64,000 nucleotides of DNA from Pirellulales bacterium. Lineage in GTDB: Bacteria; Planctomycetota; Planctomycetia; Pirellulales; JALHPA01. The stretch is taken from positions 59,027 to 123,026 of the forward strand of contig JANRLT010000017.1 in NCBI GenBank assembly GCA_033762255.1, in the 5' to 3' direction. Below the pieces are notes generated by a model. It was not told where the DNA came from and searched no databases. It worked only from the letters and a program-made list of their open reading frames with translations. Positions 1-8,243 of the stretch are shown piece after piece. The stretch's first letter is position 1. Every line of letters begins with the position of its first letter. The position numbers and the translations under genes were made by a program.

Positions 1-148
1 GGGGGAGTTGGGGGATTTTAGCGGCCAGCGTGCAATTCCGTAGGGCGGAACATGTTCCGCCGCACCTTATGGAGCACAAATGGCGGAACCACTCCGTCTT
101 ATCCCTCTCTCCCCTCTCGTCTCCTCCAAGGTGTCCTCGCCCAGGCTC

Positions 149-192
149 GTCCCCCGCCACCCGTCCCCCGCGACCCGCGTCCCGCGTCCCGC
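149..192. repeat. GGGNNNN-type heptamer repeat array
   Basis: Just downstream of the queE stop, read on the minus strand, there is a short run of seven-base units of the form GGGACGC, GGGTCGC and GGGGGAC. The first 199 bases of the window otherwise show no convincing gene; the open frames there are by-products of the C-rich repeat. Similar GGG-heptamers occur near the other end of the window (62957-63021 and about 63125-63180). They resemble the short tandem heptamer repeats known from other bacteria with large intergenic regions. Confidence 0.6.
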
Positions 193-199
193 ATTCCTC

Positions 200-901
200 C
201 TACGTCCCCCGGGTGTGGCCGTACCATTCGATATGCATCCGGGGACAATAGTTCCACCCTCGCTGGGCACAAAGCGGTTGCAACCAGGCGGCGCGCTCGG
301 CTAGTTCCACGGGGTTGGTCCCCTGGGGCATCAGCCACAGCTGGTCCCCGCGCACCCCTTCGGGTACTAACGCGGCCAGTTCCGCCAGTTGCGCGTCGAT
401 CTCCGCCAGGTCCTCCGGCTGGTCCACCACGTATTTCAGCTGGCACGCATATTCACGCAAAAACCGCGCCACGACCGTTGGCACCCAGCGCTCTTGTTCA
501 TGCCGCGCGTGCCAACGGCCAGCCAGGTCCGCGCTGGGGGTGGAATTTGCCAACTTGGGGCTGATGGACATCAGGTCGCACGCCACCGGCTGATACAGCG
601 TCCCCGCCGTTTCGATCGTAAGATGCCTGCCGGCGACCCGCAGCGCAACGGTCAACGGGACCAGCTCCGCAAATAACAGCGGCTCTCCCCCGGTTAGCAC
701 CACATGCCGTTCGCCGTGGGCCAGGACCCGTTCGGTGATCTCCGGCACGCTGTGGTCGTCCCCCGTCGGTTGCCAACTGGTGAATGGCGTATCACAAAAC
801 CAGCAGCGCAAATTGCAGCCACTGGCGCGGACAAACACGCTGGGCGTGCCGGTAAGCGCCCCTTCGCCTTGTTTCGAAACATAAATCTCGGCAATGCGCA
901 T
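200..901 (-). CDS. queE: 7-carboxy-7-deazaguanine synthase QueE
   Basis: Radical SAM enzyme that converts 6-carboxy-tetrahydropterin to 7-carboxy-7-deazaguanine in the queuosine/7-deazapurine precursor pathway. The 233-residue protein opens with MRIAEIYVSKQGEG, the usual QueE N-terminus, then carries the cluster-binding motif CNLRCWFC (Cys29, Cys33, Cys36, the CxxxCxxC spacing) and the SAM-contact motif TGGEPLL near residue 70. The frame extends 13 codons further upstream, but family alignment favours the ATG at 901. It is divergent from queF, which acts two steps later, with 87 bases between the two starts; a shared promoter region is therefore likely. The middle enzyme QueC and QueD are not in the window. 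Confidence 0.93.
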   Translation of the reverse strand: MRIAEIYVSKQGEGALTGTPSVFVRASGCNLRCWFCDTPFTSWQPTGDDHSVPEITERVLAHGERHVVLTGGEPLLFAELVPLTVALRVAGRHLTIETAGTLYQPVACDLMSISPKLANSTPSADLAGRWHARHEQERWVPTVVARFLREYACQLKYVVDQPEDLAEIDAQLAELAALVPEGVRGDQLWLMPQGTNPVELAERAAWLQPLCAQRGWNYCPRMHIEWYGHTRGT

Positions 902-975
902 GTCTGGTCCATCCCCACCCGCTATCAACCCGGCCCCCACATAGATTATGATGATAAAAATCCAGATTTAACGAT

Positions 976-980
976 AGGAG
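976..980 (+). promoter_or_regulatory. Shine-Dalgarno site fixing the queF start
   Basis: AGGAG lies eight bases before a GTG at 989. The open frame runs back to 704, inside queE on the other strand, so this site is what decides the queF start. Confidence 0.7.
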
Positions 981-988
981 TCAAGATT

Positions 989-1351
989 GTGACCGCTTTT
1001 CGCCAAAAACTCGAAACATTTGCCAATCAATTTCCCCAGCGGGAATACGAGATTCAAATTGTCGCGCCCGAGTTCACCAGCGTTTGCCCCCTGACCGGCC
1101 AGCCGGACTTTGGCACACTGACCATTCGCTATATTCCCGCGGCCCTGTGTGTCGAGTTAAAAAGCCTGAAAATGTATTTGCAGGCCTTTCGCAACGAGGG
1201 GATTTTTTATGAAAATGTCACCAACTCTATTTTTGACGACCTGGTCGACTGCCTGCGGCCCCGCCAACTGACCCTGATCGCCCAATTCACGCCCCGGGGG
1301 GGAATTTCCAGCACGATCACCTGCACGCACGTTGCCGCTACTCCGGCTTAA
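989..1351 (+). CDS. queF: NADPH-dependent 7-cyano-7-deazaguanine reductase QueF
   Basis: Reduces preQ0 to preQ1 for queuosine in tRNA anticodons. From the GTG at 989 the product is 120 residues, the size of a short single-domain (unimodular) QueF. Seen in the sequence: the catalytic cysteine in SVCPLTGQPDF (Cys33) with the following proton-relay Asp40, the QueF signature ELKSLKMY (residues 56-63), FRNEG, and the C-terminal FTPRGGIS. The open frame extends to 704, but that part overlaps queE and has no family similarity, while GTG 989 has a good ribosome binding site. Divergent partner of queE. Confidence 0.92.
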   Translation: MTAFRQKLETFANQFPQREYEIQIVAPEFTSVCPLTGQPDFGTLTIRYIPAALCVELKSLKMYLQAFRNEGIFYENVTNSIFDDLVDCLRPRQLTLIAQFTPRGGISSTITCTHVAATPA

Positions 1352-1368
1352 CCCTGGGATCAGTTGCC

Positions 1369-2646
1369 ATGAGTCAGCAAAATCCACGCGACGCAAATTT
1401 TGACCACGAATCGCCGTATTCGGCAGCGCCAACTTCCGCCACGGCAGCGATGGCGGGAGGGCTTCCCACGGTCCGGCTCAAACCCCGCAAATCGCGCCCC
1501 TTTTATGGGCGGCACCCCTGGGTGTTGGATTCAGCGGTGGAAAGCATCACCGGCCTGCCTGGCGACGGAGATGCCGTACAATTGCTCAACGAAAAGGGCA
1601 AGTTTATCGCGACCGGCTATTACAACAGCCAAAGCCGGATCCGGGTGCGGCTGTATTCTTGGAATCCAACGGAAGCACTGGACGAAGCGTGGTTGGCGGG
1701 AAAGATTGTCGCCGCGATAGAGTTGCGCCGCCAGTTGGGTCTGCTGGAGCCTAGTTCCGCCGCGCGGATGATCTTTAGCGAATCCGACGGCCTGAGCGGA
1801 CTGATCGTGGATCGGTTGGGTGATTATTTGGCGATCCAGGTCAATGCCCTGGCCATGGCGCGGCGCTTACCGCAAATTATTCCTATTTTACAACGGGAAT
1901 TGCGTCCCCATGGGATTGTGATCAAGCAAGAGCGGGGCATTGGACCATTGGAAGGAGTGCATTTGCCGCCGGAAACCCACTGGGGAGAGTTACCCGCGGC
2001 CCCCCTGACCATCACCGAACATCACATCAAATACGCGGTTGATTTGCGCACGGGACAAAAGACCGGCTTTTATATCGACCAGCGCGATAATCGCCGCGCC
2101 GCGGCCAAGTATGCCTCTGGGCGGCGGGTGTTGGATATGTTTTGTTATAGCGGCGGGTTTGGGTTGAATTGCCTGGTGCATGGAGACGCGCAATCCGTGC
2201 TGGCCGTGGACAGCAGCGCCGCCGCGCTGCACTTGGCTGGCGAAAATGCCCGGCTCAACCATACCTCCGACTGGCACAGCCAGCAGGCCGACGCATTTGA
2301 CCACCTGGCCGGGTTGGCGACCGGACCAGAACGCTTTGGATTGGTGGTTTTGGACCCGCCCAAGTTCGCCAATAAACGATCCGCCGTGGACGAGGCGTTA
2401 ATGGCCTATCACCGGCTGAACCGGCTAGCGGTGGAACTACTGGAGCCCCAGGGAATCCTGGTGACGTGCTGCTGCTCTGGCCATGTTCTGCGGGAAGACT
2501 TTTTACACATGCTGGGGGGAGTGGCGCAGCGGAGTGGGCGGGATTTGCAAATCCTGGAACAACGGGGGGCGGCGGCGGATCATCCGGTCAGCGCCACCTG
2601 CCTGGAAACGGAATATTTAAAGTGTGTGATCTGCCGCGTGGGATGA
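1369..2646 (+). CDS. rlmI: Class I SAM-dependent rRNA methyltransferase, RlmI/RlmK type
   Basis: Predicted 23S rRNA methyltransferase of the RlmI family (in E. coli m5C1962); substrate position here is inferred. The 425-residue protein has a 35-residue variable leader, then a PUA-like RNA-binding domain (about residues 35-105, containing SRPFYGRHPWV), a linker domain and a Rossmann methyltransferase. The SAM motif VLDMFCYSGGFGL lies at about 253-265, motif IV VLDPPKFA at about 326-333 and the CCCSGH motif with catalytic cysteines near 366. It starts 17 bases after the queF stop and may share its transcript. Confidence 0.88.
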   Translation: MSQQNPRDANFDHESPYSAAPTSATAAMAGGLPTVRLKPRKSRPFYGRHPWVLDSAVESITGLPGDGDAVQLLNEKGKFIATGYYNSQSRIRVRLYSWNPTEALDEAWLAGKIVAAIELRRQLGLLEPSSAARMIFSESDGLSGLIVDRLGDYLAIQVNALAMARRLPQIIPILQRELRPHGIVIKQERGIGPLEGVHLPPETHWGELPAAPLTITEHHIKYAVDLRTGQKTGFYIDQRDNRRAAAKYASGRRVLDMFCYSGGFGLNCLVHGDAQSVLAVDSSAAALHLAGENARLNHTSDWHSQQADAFDHLAGLATGPERFGLVVLDPPKFANKRSAVDEALMAYHRLNRLAVELLEPQGILVTCCCSGHVLREDFLHMLGGVAQRSGRDLQILEQRGAAADHPVSATCLETEYLKCVICRVG

Positions 2647-2723
2647 TGCGGGAAAGTATCGTTTGCAGACCGCGACAAAACCTCCACTCCTCCAACCTCC
2701 ATTTGTCCAAACTTCACACCCGC

Positions 2724-3404
2724 TTACTTCAAATACTTCCGCTCGTCGGGAAATTGTGTTTTCCATTGGCGCAAGGTCGCGCTTTTGATGGGCGTCTCGC
2801 GCAGATCCAGTTCGATGATCTCGGTCAGCGGAAGCAAATGCGTCCGAAAGCCCTCATCGGTGATTTTGGTCCCGCGCAGCCGCACAATTCGCAGCTTGGG
2901 CAGCTTGGCCAGAATAGCCAGTCCCGCGTCGGTGATCTGCGTGTCATTCAGGTCAATTTCGGTAAGTTCCGTCAGGTCCGCCACGTGGGCCAGGGTTTCA
3001 TCCGTAACGTCGGGATTGGCCATTTGCAGAACGGTCAATTGCGGATAGTTGGCGATGTCGGCATAGGAAAAATTTTTGGCATCGGTCAGGGTCAGGTGGG
3101 TCTCGCCACGGCCGTTACGCTCATCAATGGTGACGATTGGTTGGTAATTGATGTACTGCGACAACAGATGCGCGCCGCCGTATGTTACGCCAATCAGCGT
3201 TATTGCTGTTACCAGCGTCCAGACCGGCCCCCGTACGCGCGGGTAATGGGTGGCGGCAAAAAACACCCCACACGGGGGAACCAGCGTTGACAACAAACCC
3301 CATCCGACTGATTGCCGCCACGCCCGGATGAGCAACCAAATCCAGCCCAGCACCAACAGCGTGATTCCCGTGACAATAAACCAAAAGGCAATTTGCTCGA
3401 GCAT
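2724..3404 (-). CDS. Membrane-anchored leucine-rich-repeat protein
   Basis: 226-residue protein with two to three hydrophobic segments in the first 85 residues (about 5-29, 33-52 and 61-82), followed by a hydrophilic part with leucine-rich repeats (about 120-215: repeated pattern LTEIDLNDTQITDAGL, LRIVRLRGTKITDEGF, IIELDLRETPI). Such repeats form a solenoid for protein contacts; this variant with TxITDxGL is common in planctomycetes. The start at 3404 is supported by AGAGGTG upstream. It converges with rlmI (77 bases between stops). No function can be assigned beyond a membrane-tethered interaction module. Confidence 0.8.
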   Translation of the reverse strand: MLEQIAFWFIVTGITLLVLGWIWLLIRAWRQSVGWGLLSTLVPPCGVFFAATHYPRVRGPVWTLVTAITLIGVTYGGAHLLSQYINYQPIVTIDERNGRGETHLTLTDAKNFSYADIANYPQLTVLQMANPDVTDETLAHVADLTELTEIDLNDTQITDAGLAILAKLPKLRIVRLRGTKITDEGFRTHLLPLTEIIELDLRETPIKSATLRQWKTQFPDERKYLK

Positions 3405-3936
3405 GTCGCACCTCTGGGCAAAGTGAATAAATTAGCAGTCTTTTTTGTAGCAAAATTCGTGGCTGGAGAGTAGTTAGCGGCAATACCCAAGCGGGGGTAA
3501 ATATTTGTAGTGGGGATTTTCATATCAAATATGGCCTGCGGTTGCCACAAACGGGCTGCCAACGCGTCGCTAGTAAATCTCACCTTTAATAGATATGCTA
3601 CAGACATGTGGTGGCTCGTTGGTAAAAGATATTTAGCCTATCATGGACTTTAGTCCGCGAATCAAGCTCCGATAACTAACTGCGAGTTTACATTTAGATG
3701 AATGCTTTACATCTTTGGTGAACCGGGCCGTTGGCCCTTCCTGTCTAACTAGACATTAAACCTAGGGCGACGCTGCGCTTGCCCTAGGCTGGGATAGGCA
3801 GGGCCTTTGGCCCAAAAGGAATCAGTGTATTTGGCTCACAAAGGAATCCCTCTTAGAAGTCCATACTAAAAATATACCTATACGTCGGCGGAATCATTTC
3901 TATAAGTAACCCAATCCTTTCGGCGATTTATCACCC
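3405..3936. other. Gene-free region with a structured repeat
   Basis: 532 bases between the divergent LRR protein and rsmD starts. No coding region is convincing. It contains promoters for both genes by position (no clear boxes called) and the symmetric repeat at 3725-3813 described separately. Confidence 0.6.
3725..3813. repeat. Nested palindromic intergenic repeat
   Basis: Three hairpins in a row: GGGCCGTTGGCCC (3725-3737), an arm pair CCTAGGGC/GCCCTAGG around a 12-base loop (3761-3788), and GGGCCTTTGGCCC (3801-3813). The two outer hairpins are near copies of each other, so the whole element is symmetric. The central part occurs again in the opposite orientation at 21251-21286, which makes it a dispersed repeat. 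Confidence 0.75.
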
Positions 3937-4623
3937 ATGCCCCGTCCCCCCAAAAAATTCGCCGGCAAGTCAAAAGGCGCCCGGCAGGCCCATGCCCACG
4001 CCGCTCGGCAAGCGGCCGACGCGGCGGAGGCTGCCAGTCCGCCGCGGATCATCGGCGGTGATTTACGGGGGCGAAAGTTGCTCTTTACCCCCGATCCCCG
4101 CACCCGGCCCATGAAAGAACGCGTCCGCGAGGCCCTGTTTAATCTGCTGGGTCCGGGGGTGGCGGGGAAACACGCGCTGGATTTGTTTGCGGGAACGGGG
4201 GCGTTGGCGTTTGAAGCCCTGAGCCGCCGCGCGGCCAGCGCCACGCTGGTGGAACGGCACTTTCCCACGGCGGACCTGCTGAAAAAGACCGCCGCTAGCC
4301 TGGAATTAACCGACCGCGTGACAGTATTGCCCGCCAATGCGCTCCTCTTTGCAAAAAAGCTTCCCTCCTTGCCAACTATACCCTGGGTGGTGTTTTGCTC
4401 GCCTCCCTATGATTGCTATATTCGCCAAGAGGGGGAATTGCTGGAATTGCTGCAATCCCTGCTAGCCGCCGCGCCCACCGGATCGCTCTTTGCCGTCGAG
4501 GCGGACGAACGTTTTGACATGACCAAGCTGCCCCGCGCGGCGGAATGGCTGGTCCGCGAATATGAACCGGCGATTGTGGCGGTATGGCGGGAGCCGCCAC
4601 CCGAACCGTCGCTCGCGTCATAA
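3937..4623 (+). CDS. rsmD: 16S rRNA (guanine-N2)-methyltransferase RsmD
   Basis: Predicted to methylate G966 of 16S rRNA. 228 residues with a basic 35-residue extension before the family start, then RIIGGDLRGRKL (about 36-47), RTRPMKERVREALFNLL, the SAM-binding stretch ALDLFAGTGALAFEAL (about 80-95), and the catalytic motif IV. In that motif the family DPPY appears as CSPPYD (about 154-159), i.e. the first Asp is replaced by Ser. The rest fits RsmD well. It converges with the acyl-CoA synthetase, the two stops being only six bases apart. Confidence 0.88.
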   Translation: MPRPPKKFAGKSKGARQAHAHAARQAADAAEAASPPRIIGGDLRGRKLLFTPDPRTRPMKERVREALFNLLGPGVAGKHALDLFAGTGALAFEALSRRAASATLVERHFPTADLLKKTAASLELTDRVTVLPANALLFAKKLPSLPTIPWVVFCSPPYDCYIRQEGELLELLQSLLAAAPTGSLFAVEADERFDMTKLPRAAEWLVREYEPAIVAVWREPPPEPSLAS

Positions 4624-4629
4624 GCTTTG

Positions 4630-6360
4630 CTACGCCGTTTTTTGCTCGCATAGCCCTAGCTCGGCGCACATTTGCTCGCGGATTTTAAATTTTTGAATTT
4701 TGCCCGTGACGGTTTGGGGAAAAGCCTGCACGAATCGCACATACCGGGGGACTTTATAATGGGCTAGCTTCCCCCGGCAAAAGTCCCGCACTTGCTCTTC
4801 CGTCAGGTCCGCGCCCGCCGCGTATCCCGACTTTAGCTTGATCCAGGCGCACAATTCCTCGCCATATTTGGGGTCGGGCACGCCCACCACGCTGGCTTGC
4901 TCGATCGCGGGATGGGTAAAAAAGTACTCTTCGATTTCGCGGGGGTAGATGTTTTCGCCTCCGCGAATAACCATGTCCTTGATCCGCCCCGTGATCTTGA
5001 AATAGCCATTCGGCAGGCGAATCGCCAAGTCCCCCGTGTGCAGCCAGCCTTCGGCGTCGATGGCGGCGGCGGTTGCCTCGGGCTGGTTGTAATAGCCCAG
5101 CATCGTGTTGTGCCCCCGGCTGCACAGCTCGCCCGGCTGTCCGTCGGGCAGGATATCACCGGTGGCGGGATCAATGATTTTGACCTCAACCCCCGGAAAC
5201 GCCCGGCCCACGGTCTCTACCCGCAGTTCTAGCGGATCATCCACGGTTGTTTGGGTGATCAGGGGAGAAGCCTCGGTCTGTCCATAGCCGATAGTGATTT
5301 CCGGGCAGTGCATCTCCTCGACCACGCAGCGCATGGTTTCGATGGGGCAGGGGCTTCCCGCCATGATTCCCGTGCGCAGCGAAGTCAGATCGCGGGCTTG
5401 TAGGCTGGGATTATGTAATTGGGCGATAAACATGGTCGGCACGCCATACAGAGAGGTGGCGCGCTCGGCTTCGATGGACTGCAAAGTTGCGCCCGGGTCA
5501 AACGATTCCGCGGGAATGATCATGGCCGCTCCATGCGCCACCGCGCACAGCGTTCCCAGCACGCAACCAAAGCAATGATAAAACGGCACCGGTATGCAAA
5601 TTCGGTCCGCCGCCGTGTAATTGAGAGCCTGTCCAGCGTAATACACGTTCAATAACAGATTGCGGTGGCTAAGCATCGCGGCCTTGGGAAAGCCGGTCGT
5701 ACCCGAGGTGTACTGAATGTTGATGGGGTCGCCGGGGCGTAAACTTGCCTCAATTTCCTGTAGCCGCGCTGGGGTGGTGCGTTCGCCCGCGGCTAAAAAG
5801 TCATTCCAGGATTGTATTCCCGCGGGCCGATTCGTTACCCCTTCCCTCAGGGCCACGACGGATTTTAATCGGGGAAATTCGACATTCTCTAGCAAACCCG
5901 CGGCCGGTTGCATGATTTCCGGGCATACTTCCGCGAGCATCCCAAAGTAATCGGACTTTTTGTACGCATCGATCAAAAAGAGCGCCTGCGCGTCGCTTTG
6001 TTTTAAGACATACCGCAACTCAAACGGCCGATACGCCGGATTGATTGTCACCAGCACCACCCCCACCCGCGCGCTGGCAAACTGCAAAAAAACCCACTCC
6101 GGCACATTCGTCGCCCAGACAGCCAAGTGATCCCCCGGGCGCAGCCCCAGGGCGAGGAGCGCGCGGGCGACGCGGTCAACCTGGGCGTCAAATTCGGCGT
6201 ACGTCCAGCGCAGTCCTAAATGGGGAAAAACCAAGGCATCGTGCCGGGGATACCGCTTGGCCTGCTGCGCCAGGACCTGGCCAATGCACAGATCGTCAAG
6301 CCAGGGAGATCCAGGCGCGACGTAGGAAAGCGGAGCGGATGGGGGAGTTGTGGCAGGCAT
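4630..6360 (-). CDS. AMP-binding fatty-acyl-CoA synthetase
   Basis: Adenylate-forming enzyme of the ANL family, predicted to activate a fatty acid to acyl-AMP and then acyl-CoA. The 576-residue protein shows the P-loop [10 protein letters not shown] (about 216-225), the [10 protein letters not shown] motif (about 353), the adenosine-contact WLHTGDLA, the hinge [21 protein letters not shown], and the C-terminal catalytic lysine region [13 protein letters not shown] (about 550). This is the form seen in medium/long-chain acyl-CoA synthetases such as FadD-like proteins. The frame is open for 60 more codons upstream, but family length and the start MPATTPP fit the ATG at 6360. Substrate chain length cannot be read from the sequence. 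Confidence 0.9.
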   Translation of the reverse strand: MPATTPPSAPLSYVAPGSPWLDDLCIGQVLAQQAKRYPRHDALVFPHLGLRWTYAEFDAQVDRVARALLALGLRPGDHLAVWATNVPEWVFLQFASARVGVVLVTINPAYRPFELRYVLKQSDAQALFLIDAYKKSDYFGMLAEVCPEIMQPAAGLLENVEFPRLKSVVALREGVTNRPAGIQSWNDFLAAGERTTPARLQEIEASLRPGDPINIQYTSGTTGFPKAAMLSHRNLLLNVYYAGQALNYTAADRICIPVPFYHCFGCVLGTLCAVAHGAAMIIPAESFDPGATLQSIEAERATSLYGVPTMFIAQLHNPSLQARDLTSLRTGIMAGSPCPIETMRCVVEEMHCPEITIGYGQTEASPLITQTTVDDPLELRVETVGRAFPGVEVKIIDPATGDILPDGQPGELCSRGHNTMLGYYNQPEATAAAIDAEGWLHTGDLAIRLPNGYFKITGRIKDMVIRGGENIYPREIEEYFFTHPAIEQASVVGVPDPKYGEELCAWIKLKSGYAAGADLTEEQVRDFCRGKLAHYKVPRYVRFVQAFPQTVTGKIQKFKIREQMCAELGLCEQKTA

Positions 6361-6804
6361 GGTAATTACAATAGCAAGATGGGCGCAAACAATCCCCAGA
6401 CAACCGACATTATGCCGCCATGCGCCGCCCCGGCGCGCTCTCGTGAGCGCAAATGCCAGCGCGACGGGGCAAGAATGCGGCCGTATGTTACTGGCCAACC
6501 GCGAGTCGAGTCGGCGGTTGGTAATGCAGTTCTCGTTCAACCCTCGGCCCGCAATGGATAAGCGATAAGGATTGCGGGAAACTCCTTAAAAAATTATTCG
6601 GCAAGGATAAAAGGGGAGCAAGAACTAAACGAGGGAATTACCGCAAAAGGGAGAAAAAGGTTTGTGCATTTTTTCACAAAGAGGGACTCCGCTCTAACCA
6701 AAAACCCGTAAAGAAAAAAACCCTTTGCCGCCGGACGACAAAGGGTCTAAAAATTCTGAGTGGTGGAGCGCATGACCCGGGGTCAAATACTGTCCGCGGC
6801 GCCA
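6361..6804. other. Intergenic region, dksA-like gene to acyl-CoA synthetase
   Basis: 444 bases. It carries the terminator of the zinc-finger gene (6713-6746) and presumably the promoter of the acyl-CoA synthetase. A small palindrome TTTGTG/CACAAA lies at 6661-6680. No gene seen. Confidence 0.6.
6713..6746 (-). terminator. Rho-independent terminator of the DksA/TraR gene
   Basis: Read on the minus strand: stem ACCCTTTG / CAAAGGGT (6739-6746 pairing with 6720-6727) closing a GC-rich loop, followed directly by a run of seven T. It lies about 60 bases after the stop of the zinc-finger gene. Confidence 0.85.
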
Positions 6805-7251
6805 TTAACCGACGTCGATCTCAATATCATTGATGCTGACATCGTTATCGCCGCTCGAGTCAAAGACCCGGCTAAAGTCCACACCGCTGCCGCCGTAGTC
6901 GCCGGATTTTTCCGCTTCGCGCTGGCATTCGATGCACAGCGTGGCATACGGCAGGGCGTTCATACGGGCCAGGGGTATCTTGACGCTGCAACCTTCGCAG
7001 ACGCCATATTTTCCTTCGCGAATGCGCTCCAGCGCGTTTTCAATTTGGGCGAGCTCGCGGCTTTCGACCTCGGCCAGTTGCGAGCTGATCTCGTCCTGGG
7101 CCGAATCGAGCGCGGCGTCCACCACATCGCCCGAGGTCTGCGAACGCAGTTCCTTGAGCAAGCTCAGGTCGCCTGCCAGCGCACTGCGCAGGGCATCGCG
7201 CCGCTTGAGTAAAATTTGTCGCAGTCCCTGTAAAGAATCTTTTCGTGCCAT
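6805..7251 (-). CDS. DksA/TraR family C4 zinc-finger protein
   Basis: 148-residue protein of the DksA/TraR family, which bind the RNA polymerase secondary channel and modulate initiation. The N-terminal half is a predicted helical hairpin (residues 5-80, LRQILLKRRDALR and LAEVESRELAQIENALERI), followed by the family zinc finger: CEGCSVKIPLARMNALPYA then CIEC (about 86-112), four cysteines present. A short acidic tail, rich in Asp and Ser, follows. The ATG at 7251 has GAGGTGG nine bases upstream, preferred over an in-frame start 40 codons earlier. The tip acidic residues typical of true DksA are not obvious, so regulation of RNA polymerase is inferred from the family only. Confidence 0.85.
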   Translation of the reverse strand: MARKDSLQGLRQILLKRRDALRSALAGDLSLLKELRSQTSGDVVDAALDSAQDEISSQLAEVESRELAQIENALERIREGKYGVCEGCSVKIPLARMNALPYATLCIECQREAEKSGDYGGSGVDFSRVFDSSGDNDVSINDIEIDVG

Positions 7252-7542
7252 TGTGTTCCACCTCGGTTGTCCCACGCTTGTCCGTCCGGGTGTCCCCCCT
7301 GAACGATGCAATAATGCGGGAGCAGTTTGCCTGTTCTCGGTCGCGCTCAATCTCTCTGAACCACTCAGCAAGCTATCCCCTTTTTGGACGTCATTTGACC
7401 TGCTTTTTCAACTGGCAAAACAGGGTAAAATTTTGTCCACTGAGGGAAATTCCGGCAGCAACCAAACTCTAGTACGCAACGCGTGGGTATGGGATCGGCG
7501 CTCCGAAAAATTTTTCAAAATAATTGCCGCAAAACCATATTT

Positions 7543-7559
7543 CCGCAATTCAATTGCGG
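7543..7559. repeat. Perfect 17-bp palindrome
   Basis: CCGCAATTCAATTGCGG, perfect eight-base arms around one central base. Possible operator or cruciform; no partner identified. Confidence 0.5.
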
Positions 7560-7783
7560 ACGACTGGATTGTGAATTTTGTCACAGTCTGGCAAATCCCC
7601 TTGTCCGGTGGCCCGCCAGGATGAATGGGGGATTAACCAGACGGTCCATCGCCTAAAATCGACGATGACATGGTGCAATCGCCATACCACATGCCGGGAT
7701 AAACGGCATCCGCCAAGGTCCAGCGACTGGGTTATTCGCTGCCCTAATAAATCGACATCCCGCTCACGCCGATTCAGCCGAAG

Positions 7784-7816
7784 TTTGCCGATCTGGCAAA
7801 ATTTGCCGATTCGGCA
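7784..7816. promoter_or_regulatory. Two adjacent palindromes, candidate operators
   Basis: TTTGCC-GATCT-GGCAAA (7784-7800) is followed after three bases by TGCCGA-T-TCGGCA (7804-7816). Both share TTTGCCGAT, repeated with an 18-bp start-to-start distance. They lie about 430 bases before the FHA gene. Regulatory role is only inferred from symmetry. Confidence 0.3.
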
Positions 7817-8243
7817 GGAATAGCCGGTTATCAGGGTGATTCCCTTTAACCGTACAAGCGGGAGGAAATTCACCTTTGGCAAAATTCCCATAAATTATCT
7901 CATGGGAAGCGGATCATTGACCAGAAACACCAGCGATAGGTTCTTCCATACGAACGTACCAAGGTCAGTTTGATTTAATATAAACCATTACTTGTATTAT
8001 GTTTAGGTAAATCCAATTTGCGCAATTCGCGGGTATAAAGGGCACATCCGAGACGTTTGGCAATTGCACCGGCGTAGCTGTTGCCTCTACGCCACCATTT
8101 TTTGACCGGGTGTTTCCCATAAGCTACATCCCTTTATGACTTTGGATGATTGCCTAGGCGCGCGCTGAATTACGGTCGACCGCCTGGGGAGTTTGTCAGC
8201 GTAGTGCATTTGTAATGTAACACCGTACGGGGATGCAGTTTTT

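Larger units (their letters stand above)
7252..8243. other. One-kilobase gene-free region
   Basis: Divergent promoter region between the zinc-finger gene and the giant FHA gene. A 113-codon frame (7550-7891, minus) has no recognisable features and I do not call it. Palindromes are present: CCGCAATT-C-AATTGCGG at 7543-7559, and two adjacent ones at 7784-7816. No RNA gene recognised. Confidence 0.5.

Noticed and set aside
704..988. Upstream part of the queF frame
   Set aside because: It overlaps queE on the opposite strand, and a good ribosome binding site marks GTG 989.
6361..6540. 60-codon upstream extension of the acyl-CoA synthetase
   Set aside because: Not similar to the family; the ATG at 6360 gives the expected N-terminus.
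7550..7891. 113-codon frame on the minus strand between the DksA-like and FHA genes
   Set aside because: No start signal, no recognisable domain, composition like intergenic DNA.
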